Source: Candidatus Omnitrophota bacterium (GTDB lineage: Bacteria; Omnitrophota; Omnitrophia; Omnitrophales; Danuiimicrobiaceae). Taken from it: a stretch of 16,245 nucleotides of DNA. The stretch's first letter is position 1, and the number at the start of each line of letters is the position of its first letter. A program made the position numbers and the translations under genes. Below the pieces are notes generated by a model, which saw only the letters and a list, made by a program, of their open reading frames with translations, searched no databases and was not told where the DNA came from. This document shows, one piece after another, positions 7,513-16,200 of the stretch. The stretch spans positions 1 to 16,245 of the forward strand of contig JACQQP010000005.1 of the NCBI GenBank assembly GCA_016206945.1. The letters are read 5' to 3'.

Positions 7513-9009
7513 CTAAGCCGGATGGAGCTCTTTTTCCTTAGCATACGCTTCGAGGAGTTGATCGAACTTCTCTTTCATCTTATCGGTCAATTTTTTATCC
7601 TTCCTCAGCGCCGACAACAGTTCCGGATCATGAGTTTGAATGAACGGATAAATCTCCTCTTTAAACCGTTTGATTTGGTCCGTAGTTAAATGATCCAGCA
7701 CGCCTTTGTTGAGGGCGTAGAGAAAGACGATCTGCTGTTCGATCGCCATAGGACCATGTTTGCCTTGGCTCAAAATCAGGGTCATGGCGCTTCCTCGCCT
7801 GAGGCGTGCTTCCGCTTCTTTTGATAAACCAGATGTTCGGATTTGAGACATCTGAAGCAATTCCTGATATTGAAGGTAATCGATGCGCAGGCTCTTGCTC
7901 GCCTCCTTCATCGCTGGCCATTGGGCTTTACTGCCAATACGAGAAACGGAAAGGCCGAAATCAATCGCAGGACGGAAGCCCTTGTTAAAAAGACCGGAAT
8001 TAAAATAAATTTGGCCATCCGTCATCGAAATCAAATTCGTAGAAATATAGCCCGTCACATCGCCCTGGAGAATTTCAACGATTGGGAAAAACGTCATCGA
8101 GCCACCTTTTAACTCCGGCTTTAAATAGCCCGCTCGCTCCACGAGCTGGGAGTGAATGTAAAATATATCTCCCGGATAAGCTTCGCGCCCGGGAGCACGT
8201 TCCAGGAGAAGTGAGATCTGCCGATAAATCCATGCATGTTTGGTGAGATCATCGAAAACGACCAAAACGTTACGGCCTTGAGCCATAAAGTATTCCCCCA
8301 GCATGCAGGCCGTATAGGGGGCTAAATATTGCTCGGCAACCGGAGCGGAAGAAACGGCGTTGACCACGATCGTATAAGGCATCGCTTGCCGTTCATGGAG
8401 AAGATAAAGGATGTTCATTAAACTCGCATACGGTTTCCCGACACAGCAGTAAATACAAATAACACCGGTGCTTTTTTGATTTAAAATAGCATCGATCGCT
8501 ACGGTTGTTTTTCCCGTCAGCCGGTCCCCGATCAAAAGCTGACGCTGCCCAAAAGCAATCGGAATGCCCGCATCCAGAGCAATCGTTCCTGTCTCCAGTG
8601 TTTTTTCCACAGGCACGCGGTCCATCACCCCCGGCGCATCCCGAAACACCGGATAAAATGCGTCGGGCGCAATGGGTGCTCTTCCATCTACAGGCTCACA
8701 GATACCGCTTACGATTCGGCTCATGAACTGCTCACCAACCGGTAACAAAAGAGGTTCGCCACGATTAAAAACCTCGTCTCCGTTTCGAATCGTAGCGGCG
8801 GAGCCCAGGACAAGAATCTGAACTTTGTCTTCCTTAAAACCCATCACAATTCCTTTGATTCCTCCCTCGAACTCAAGAATTTGCCCATTGATGCAAGAAG
8901 GCAAATTTTTTGCGACCACGATAAATTTTCGCACAGACTCCACCCGACCTACTTCCCGAATTTCGAATTTAGCTTCGAGAGAATGGTCAACCACTTGCAA
9001 ACGAGGCAT
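7513..9009 (-). CDS. atpA: F1-type ATPase alpha subunit with shortened N-terminus
   Basis: The 498-residue protein aligns along its length with F1 alpha subunits. The P-loop is GDRLTGKT at 161-168, where the usual sequence is GDRQTGKT, so the conserved Gln is Leu. The arginine finger that completes the beta site is kept (R357 in SVSRIGS), as is DDLTKHA. The start is well fixed by a near-perfect AAGGAGGT at 9025-9018. From that start only about 17 residues precede the first beta-barrel strand, fewer than in E. coli, and the amphipathic N-terminal helix that binds the delta N-terminal domain is not recognisable. This agrees with the absence of that delta domain from the neighbouring b-delta gene. 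The gene overlaps b-delta by 23 bases. Overall features resemble the alternate (N-ATPase) alpha lineage, but that placement needs a tree. Confidence 0.94.
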   Translation of the reverse strand: MPRLQVVDHSLEAKFEIREVGRVESVRKFIVVAKNLPSCINGQILEFEGGIKGIVMGFKEDKVQILVLGSAATIRNGDEVFNRGEPLLLPVGEQFMSRIVSGICEPVDGRAPIAPDAFYPVFRDAPGVMDRVPVEKTLETGTIALDAGIPIAFGQRQLLIGDRLTGKTTVAIDAILNQKSTGVICIYCCVGKPYASLMNILYLLHERQAMPYTIVVNAVSSAPVAEQYLAPYTACMLGEYFMAQGRNVLVVFDDLTKHAWIYRQISLLLERAPGREAYPGDIFYIHSQLVERAGYLKPELKGGSMTFFPIVEILQGDVTGYISTNLISMTDGQIYFNSGLFNKGFRPAIDFGLSVSRIGSKAQWPAMKEASKSLRIDYLQYQELLQMSQIRTSGLSKEAEARLRRGSAMTLILSQGKHGPMAIEQQIVFLYALNKGVLDHLTTDQIKRFKEEIYPFIQTHDPELLSALRKDKKLTDKMKEKFDQLLEAYAKEKELHPA

Positions 9010-9718
9010 GTGTTAATACCTCCTTGGCTCGATGCGCTAAGGTTCCATCTACCACCACGTTTCCAACCGTCAAACGGATTCCCAAAATAAGTTCTGGATT
9101 CACCTTTTCTTTGAGCGCCACTTCCCTGCCGAACCTGCGCTTGAGCTGTTCCGAAAGCATCGTTTTCTGAGCGGGCTTCAGAGGAAATGCCGAAACGACC
9201 TCGATCTCTTTTATATCGTCCGGCACATGCAATCGATTCAATCCGTCGAAACCGCTCTTGACAAGTTCATTGACCCAATGGGCATGAGTCTCTTCGCTCA
9301 TTTTTCCCGCCAACAGTTGCTGAACTAACTGAAGCGTTCTTTTTCGAGCTTCTTCGTTAATTTCTTGATCCAGTCTTTCTTTCAGCAATGTGGCGGCCGT
9401 TTGCGCCCTCTCGACAATCTCTTGACCCTGTTTGCGCACTTGATCGAGCATTTCTTGTTTCGCTTTCAAACCCTCCTCTATCAATTGCTGCTTAAGCCGC
9501 CCCCCTTCTTCTTTCGATTTCGCCAGAATGTCACTGTAGTAAGCGTTCGCCTCATCCAAGCGTTTTTTGGCTTCCACTAACTTCTGGGTGGCATCCTGGG
9601 TCAAAGCTTCGATATGACTCGAAGCAGTTCCGACGTGGCGCTTTAAGAGGTGGCGCAAAACAACAATCAGGCTAGCGAAAATCGCAATTTGAATCAATAC
9701 CAAAAGGCCAAGAATCAT
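8987..9718 (-). CDS. atpF: Fused peripheral stalk subunit: b membrane helix and coil plus delta C-terminal domain
   Basis: The protein has 243 residues, against about 156-170 for an ordinary b subunit. One N-terminal membrane helix (about 2-24) leads into a long charged coiled coil (about 35-155) typical of b. Residues 171-235 look like the C-terminal domain of delta/OSCP: VVSAFPL at 174-180, then NPEL and LILGIRLTVGNVVVDGTL at 210-227, matching the delta pattern L-I-x-G-[IV]-x-[IV]-x-x-G-x-x-[VI]-x-D. The delta N-terminal six-helix domain, which normally grips the alpha N-termini, is missing, and no separate delta gene is present. Long b subunits without a delta gene are known in N-ATPases. 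The ATG is preceded by AGGAG at 9731-9727. The stalk could still hold the head to the membrane. Confidence 0.88.
   Translation of the reverse strand: MILGLLVLIQIAIFASLIVVLRHLLKRHVGTASSHIEALTQDATQKLVEAKKRLDEANAYYSDILAKSKEEGGRLKQQLIEEGLKAKQEMLDQVRKQGQEIVERAQTAATLLKERLDQEINEEARKRTLQLVQQLLAGKMSEETHAHWVNELVKSGFDGLNRLHVPDDIKEIEVVSAFPLKPAQKTMLSEQLKRRFGREVALKEKVNPELILGIRLTVGNVVVDGTLAHRAKEVLTHASFASG
9010..9030 (-). promoter_or_regulatory. Strong ribosome binding site that fixes the alpha start
   Basis: AAGGAGGT at 9025-9018 is a near-perfect anti-16S match, 8 bases before the ATG at 9009-9007 and inside the end of the b-delta gene. It makes a longer alpha N-terminus unlikely. Confidence 0.8.
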
Positions 9719-9745
9719 AGGGTTTTCTCCTATTCAAAAGTAACG

Positions 9746-9997
9746 TCATGCAGGTGAAAATAATTGAAATAAAATTAAAAGTGCGATGATGGAAATGGCC
9801 GCACCAAATAGAAGCAAGATGATCATCGCAGTAAAAATTTTCGGCGCCGCAGACGGATTACGCCCTAACGCGTAAATGCTTGCATACCCTCCCGCAGCCA
9901 GAATCAAAGACGGCCCCAAGATGGCAATGGTAAAAATAATAACCAGCGATGCTTCGCGACTTAACCCATCAATGGGAAATTCCCTCCACAATGGCAA
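9746..9997 (-). CDS. atpE: F0 c-like two-helix membrane protein lacking the ion-carrying carboxylate
   Basis: The protein has 83 residues if read from the TTG at 9997-9995. Two hydrophobic helices (about 17-43 and 54-80) flank a polar loop, GRNPSA, that matches the R-[QN]-P loop of c subunits. Aligned on this loop, the second helix LLFGAAISIIALL corresponds to the family pattern AFIEALAIYALV, and the essential Asp/Glu is A66 (codon GCG at 9802-9800). Neither helix contains any Asp, Glu, Lys or Arg in its membrane core. Most of the small-residue packing motif of helix 1 is also altered. It should still insert as a hairpin and perhaps form a ring, but proton or sodium transport by the normal mechanism is not expected. 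The true start may be an ATT at 9973-9971 (75 residues; see the junction entry). Confidence 0.85.
   Translation of the reverse strand: MPLWREFPIDGLSREASLVIIFTIAILGPSLILAAGGYASIYALGRNPSAAPKIFTAMIILLLFGAAISIIALLILFQLFSPA
9968..9988 (-). promoter_or_regulatory. Epsilon/c junction: GGAGGG site and ATTGA stop-start overlap
   Basis: GGAGGG lies at 9987-9982. Eight bases downstream is ATT (9973-9971), in frame with the c-like gene, and its last T is the first base of the epsilon stop TGA (9971-9969), giving ATTGA. The two upstream TTG candidates (9997-9995 and 9991-9989) lie before this ribosome site and have no good site of their own. A rare ATT start is therefore attractive, but translation from TTG cannot be excluded. 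Confidence 0.5.
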
Positions 9998-10232
9998 CCA
10001 CCCGGTTCAACATCACTTTTACAACTCCCCTTTTCAGCGGTATGGGGCGTTCATCCACAAAAAGTTCACCGCAAACGAGCCGACCGATGAGAGGTTTATG
10101 ATTGATTAATACTTCGAAAACCCCGTTTTCACCCGGCAAAATCACACTCTGCGCCTTTCCTTGAAACAAGACGCCCTGCGGTGTGACAACAAACACATCC
10201 AAAAGACCGGCTTGAGACTCACTAGGCGGCAT
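9969..10232 (-). CDS. atpC: F1-type ATPase epsilon subunit, N-terminal beta-sandwich only
   Basis: The 87-residue protein matches the N-terminal beta-sandwich of epsilon: the opening VVTPQGVLFQGKAQSVILPG corresponds to the family stretch with the pattern V-x-[TS]-x-x-x-x-[LI]-[FY]-x-G-x-[AV]-x-x-[VI]-x-[LV]-P-[GT], and INHKPLIGRL corresponds to the GHAPLLT segment. Normal epsilon is about 130-140 residues. The C-terminal two-helix domain that inhibits ATP hydrolysis is absent; the gene stops cleanly at TGA rather than being interrupted. In the complex it would sit at the foot of gamma and join the shaft to the c ring. The ATG lies inside the last codons of the giant upstream gene (11-base overlap) with no strong ribosome site of its own, which suggests translational coupling to the giant protein. 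Confidence 0.88.
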   Translation of the reverse strand: MPPSESQAGLLDVFVVTPQGVLFQGKAQSVILPGENGVFEVLINHKPLIGRLVCGELFVDERPIPLKRGVVKVMLNRVVAIVEGISH

Positions 10233-13200
10233 CCGTTTTATCTCTTATCGGTGTTTGTGAAGGGCGCTCAAGCGATTCTAACTCAGGAAACACGTCGTCT
10301 TTAAGCTTCGAGGAAAGATGAGAGGAAAGTCGAACCTGTGCTTGCCAGGTGAAGAAAAAGACCGCGCCTAACAACCCAATGAAGATCAGGATCGCAAAGA
10401 TGATGAACCAAGTCGTGGCACGAGATGGCGTCTTCAAATTCAGGTTCGATTCTGCCAAAACTTCAGGGGCAGGAGGAGCGCCGACGGCGACCAGTAGTTT
10501 TTCAAGCCGGGCAATGTCCTCTTTGATCTGATCCACTATTTTAAGATGAGACCGATAAAGTCCAATGTGCAGTTCCTTGGAAACTGATTCATCCGCTTGT
10601 GAAGTCGCGATTTGATCCAAGCGGCCATAAATGGTATCCGCCACGACTTTCGCTGGTTCAAAATATTCGGTCTCTTTCAGCCGATCGACAATGTGTTCCG
10701 TCTGTTTTCGAAGCGTATCCAATAACTCATCCGAAACGAACCAAACGTCTTCCAACTCCACTTGAAATACCCGAGTCTCCTTTGGAGCCAAAGGCACTTT
10801 TTCTTTAAAAACGAAGTAGAGTGACTTGTCAGAATCGAAACTCACGTCTAAATCACCTTTATCGATGATATCATGAGGTGTCGCCTCCTGAGGCAGATAG
10901 ATTTTGATCGGAATCTCCTGAGTTTTCTCTTCTGAAGGATTGACCGCCACGACACGTAAGATGACGCTTCCAGATGTATAGGAGACATGAACAATGGGCG
11001 TATCCGTTCCCCCTAACTTCGCTTCAACAATGGCACCCATCACCTCCACACCCGTGTTGATCGAATCTGCATTTTGCCGGATTTGCTTAATATCGGGTGA
11101 CTCACTTAATGCCATTTGAAAAATTTGGCTGAAGTCAAATCCTTCATTTCCAGCAAGAGCTTGCAAACGAGCGCGAACGTCTTCTACCATGCGCTTAACT
11201 TGGTTCACGGGATTGTTCGGTTTATCCATGGCCCTTGCGATCATCCCAGGAATTTCATCGATCACCGTTTTAAGGTCGGAGACCGAGTCTTTGACACCGC
11301 CAATGTCACCCCCTTTTAACATCACCGCTTCCATGGATTTAATCGCATCCACTGCTTGTCTGGCGGCACGCTCGGCGCCCGGAGCGGAAGCGGCCAAGCC
11401 TGCAATCGATGAGAGCGATGTGCTTTCCACAAACCCTGAACCTGCCGCTAAACCGCCCGTTGTATCTTCGCTCACAATATAGGTATAGGCTTTTCCAGGC
11501 TTGAAGTTGGTTTGCCCAACTTTAAAAGAAAATGAATAATTGCCAAGATTTGTTTTATCCTCGATCATAGGACCGCTTGCGATCACTTGTTTACTCTCGT
11601 GGTTGTAAATACTGACAACCGGGAACAAACCGGCAATGCCTTGGGCTTGCAGCGTCACGGTATCTTCTGCAAGGGCAGGATTGGGTGTCGCAGAGGCTTT
11701 CCACGAAAACTTCTTTGCCGTGGCCTCAAGTTGTTCGCCCGCTGCCAAGCTTTGCGCGGCTGCAGATTCAAGGGACGAAACAGAGCTTTGTACCGTATCG
11801 TTGAAGTCATCAATGGCTGTTTGGATGACACCAGTCTGCTCATCCAGCACGTCTTTGACCGTTTGTCCGGTCTGAAGCCCCATCAGATTTTGTAACTCGG
11901 TTTTAACCTCGTTCTTGACTTGAGACAGAGGCGTGTCAAGTTGGGTATTGATTGTGTCCTTCAGGTCTTGAAGCGTTTTCTCTGTGGAGATACTGAAGGC
12001 TCTCGGCGTTTTGAAGAGACCTCCTGTTCCGATCAACATTTCGCACTGGCCGATGTAGGTTGTGCCCGATTCCAACCCCGTCGGCGAGTCCATGGTGAAC
12101 ATAAAGTAACCCGTGGCATCCGGTGCGGCTGGTTCGTGCACGCCGCTCTGGATCGTGGGAATAACTCCGGTGCCCCAAGAGGCACTAATCTTTGCATTCT
12201 TAGGATCCACTGCGGTTGCGCTTCCCAAAGTGTCGATGACTACAGCGGTATCAATGATCTTAAAAAACGCCTGAACAGGACCGGGGACAAGCGATCCGTC
12301 TCGCATTAGATAGCCGACCACGGTCAATTTATCCGCGTCTGGATCATAGGCAATACCTGTTTCCGCGGTCCAAATATGCACCGTGGAGGTTTGCATGAAG
12401 AGGGGCCCGAGAGGCGAAACAGAATAATCCCGGTCTTGACTTGCGGTGACCGTCACCGACATGTCGGCATACTCAGTCTTGGACCAGGTAACCACCCATG
12501 TCCCATAGGGGATATATTTGATCGCAGGGGGATTGGTGGTAATGCCGGACTGATTCCAGATCACGTAGCTTGGGTCGATATCTTTCACAGCCTTGGCCGT
12601 CAGACCGCTCAAGGCGGCGTTCGTCAGAAGGTCGCGGACATCCCATGTCGTCTTGTAGTAATCGAGTTTGAAATTATTATCGGAGGAGTCATTGACAGGG
12701 GTGTCATTAACATCTGCGACCCGTACCTTGATGTTATTCGCACCCTGATACAAGCCATTTAAATCCGTTGCGACTGTGAACGTACCGCCCACTGTTTTCA
12801 GAACTCGGTCCGGGACAATCCAGTTATAAGTCGCGTTACAGGTGAGCGCCGGAGGAACGGGCGTGCAGTTTGTTGCACTCGCAGCAATGGATTGTATATC
12901 AGAAACAAAGTTGTCATTAGAATATTCCAACCTGACGTTAGGTATGGTACCGTTGGTCGTCCATGTGATGGTTCTAGGCTCGTTCGTAATCCATCGCTCG
13001 GCAAGGTCAATATCGGCATTGCCATTCGGCGAAGTCATCTGGAAGGAACCGCGAATCTTGAAGAAATCGTCGGAGACATCGTACACCGTTGCGTCATCCG
13101 CAAAAGACACTTTGATCCGAACATTGGGTGAAATATCGTCCGGAATCGTCCAAGAAAGGGTACGTTCCGGAAGCGGGTTGCCGCTTCCATCTCCTGCTCC

Positions 13201-16200
13201 ATAATTTTGGCTACCAATCGAAATCCAATCCTGAGCCGGAATGGTCGCTGGATCAGCGGCGGTATTCTTCGTATAATGAAAACTTACATTCGACATCGTC
13301 CCGCCCCAATTAAATCGAATCGTCTGGGACGTATTCACGCGCCAGTCTTCATCGCCGTTGGGCGCAAGGAGCGTAAAGTTACCGACGATATTGAAAGTCG
13401 GCGTGACCCCAATCACATCACTTTCAGAAGGCCGCGTATCCTTAATCCTAATTTTGGCAAAAGCTGTGGCCGTATCCGGAACGCTGGGCCAGTTATAAGA
13501 AGCCGTGCAACTCAAGGCTGGCGGAACCGGGCTGCAACCCGCGGTGCTTGCGATAATTGTGTTCGGATAATCATCCGCATTGCCGGCGATTCCGTCTGCA
13601 CCCTTTCCGTCGTTCGTGTCATATTTAAGCTCAACATCGGGAATACTCCCATAGGAAGTCCAGGTAATGGTATAAGGTTGACCGATGGCCAGACGAGCTG
13701 CCGCACCCGGTGCTGTACTCACCAGTTTTCCACGAATCCTGAAATCAGTGTCGGAAATATCAAATCCATCGTCTGTGGTGCTTTTCACACGCACGCGGAC
13801 GGTGGAAGTGATGGCATCGGGTACGCCGCTGGGCCAAGCTTCCGAACCATCGCTATTGGGTGTTGAAGCTAAAATGACCACAGGGCTAGTAAATGACGCG
13901 CCACCCGTGGAATAAGCAAGCTCAACGTTTGCGACCGTTCCGATATTCTCCCAAGTGATGGTGAGCGGATCGCCGACATCATAGGTCGCAGTGCCATTCG
14001 GGCTGTTGAGTTTGTAGTTGGAGATGATCTTTATGTTGTAGTTCGAATCATCTTTGCCGATCCCATCTGAGGCATCTTCGGCTCGAATTTTCACCTGAGC
14101 TGAAATATCGTCTGGAACGCCGCCGTTCCCGCTCACCCATTGATACGATCCGTCATTATCCGTATTCGCAATCACCTTGCCTGCAGGCCACGTCCCGCCG
14201 CCGTCGGTGGAATAGCGTAAAACAACAAAGGGAGTGCGGGTTTGGCTTGAAGAACTTGTCCAGGTAATTGTATAGGGTGTGGCCGTATCACCAATCCGAT
14301 GGCCTACCTTTAATTTGTCAGTAAGATTTTGATCGCTATTGCCGCTTGGATATGTAACCGTAAATTTTGGAATAATTCGAAAAACCTCTGAAATGACCTC
14401 GGCACCTGCGTCGTTAGGATCGCGAATTCGTAACTTAATATTTTCATCTTTATTATCTTCGATATCGGGAACCGTCCAAATATAGCGTCCTTGCGTTGGG
14501 TCGCCGCTGACCGCATCGACGTTCGGAACAATGCCATTCGCTGTAGGTTCAATCGGCCGAATATCGGTCGTAAAATTATTCCCGTTGGGCGAATACTCCA
14601 GTTTCACATTGGCAATATTTCCGACCCTTTGCCAAATAATGTCGAAGGGCTGAGCGACCTGTAAATCTGGGGTCCCAGTAGTAGGCTCGATAAAGGCAAA
14701 ACTGGCGCGAATGATAAAAGGATTCGCTGAACGATTCTCTGAATCCATATCGTTGACGTCATAAACTCTGACGCATGCGGCTGGTGTAATCCAACTGACA
14801 TCGGGCGTCCAAGGATGAGTTCTGTCATTTGGAGTATTCGCAATAATCACCTTGTCAAAGGATCCGCTGGCTACAGCACTACAGGGTTGATTCGGATCGA
14901 CACCGGTCGCCAAATCAATTTTAACGTTCGTGGCATTCGCGCCCCATTTATCCCAAGTAATGCCATTCGGAGAATTGAAAGCCGTTCCAGCAGCCGAAAT
15001 TTCACCACCGTCAGGTTTTGTGATATCAAAGCGCGCCATGATTTTGAAAGCGGCAGGTGAACTATGTTCTGTGGCAGGCCCTGAAACGTTTCTGAGACGA
15101 ATGTAAGCGTTATTGCTCATGTCATCGGCCACATTCCAAGCCAAGCTGGAGCCGGAATGTTCCAGTCCGCCCGTGCCATTCAAAATGGAAATCCAAGGAC
15201 CTGTAGCACCTGATTTAGAGTAATCCAGATAAAATTGCGCGATGGATCCATTCTTTTGCCAAGCCACTGTCTTGTAGGCTCCGGTAACTCCGCCTGCAAC
15301 TCCCCATTTTTCTCCGCCAACAGGAGAGGTGACTTTCAGATCTCCACGAATCGTAAAGGTCGAAGATTCGTTGTAGGTAAATGGATAAGGGTCGCCCGCA
15401 TCTTCAACCAAAACTTTTACGGTCGTTCCAATTGCATCGGGTACTGTCCAAGCATAAGAGCCGCCGTTTCCACCGTCATTAATTGGACCCGTGACGAGAG
15501 TCCACGGCGCAGATCCTGTAGCTGAATAACGGATATTCACTTGCGCAACATTTCCGATGGTGGACCAGACAATATTCTGTTGAGGATTTGCGATTTCTCC
15601 GCTAGTCACAGCCCAAATACTTGAAGAAGTAGGTGCTGTAAAAGCAAAACTTCCCACAACTTTAAAGACTGAAGAAATAACCGGATCTGTTCCGCTGTCT
15701 GTAATGACGTCGCTTAACCTAATGACGGCATTTGGAGAGGTCGTGCTCGGAACCAGCCAGGATTTCTGCCCATTTGCAACAGGTTCTGAATCGGCAATAG
15801 CAGGCGATACCCAATCGGTACCTCCATTAAGCGAATATTCAACCTTGATATTTGCGATCGGGCCGACATTGTTCCAATCGATAATTTTGGTTGTGTTCGC
15901 TCCCCAACGGTCATTTGAAACGGGAGCAACAAACGAGAGCACTCCAGCCATTTTGATTTTCTGTGTTGTAGTTGCTGAATTTGGATCATCATTGGTACCG
16001 GTGACCCTGAGGAATACATCCTTTGAAACCACGTTCGTGGGAAGAGGCCAATTAAAAGTTCCGTTGTTGACAATATTGGTGGCCGGCAACTCGGCCGCAT
16101 CCAGCATGGCAGCATAAGAGCTGCCGTTATTTGTTGAATATTCAAGGTTAACGTTGGCCATACTTCCCGTGGTCAGCCAGGTAATGGTCTTCGTGTCACC

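Noticed and set aside
9876..10109. Possible missing a subunit or other small gene on the plus strand opposite c and epsilon
   Set aside because: The 77-codon frame has no membrane helices and no a-subunit motifs; the c and epsilon genes fully account for the region.
5250..10232. Ordinary housekeeping ATP synthase operon
   Set aside because: The a gene and the delta N-terminal domain are missing, c lacks its carboxylate, epsilon is halved, and the gene order is not the usual a-c-b-delta-alpha-gamma-beta-epsilon.
13207..13866. 219-codon open frame on the plus strand
   Set aside because: It lies antisense inside the giant gene's repeats, has a composition rich in Arg and Ser, no recognisable domain and no ribosome site; it is a shadow of the coding strand.
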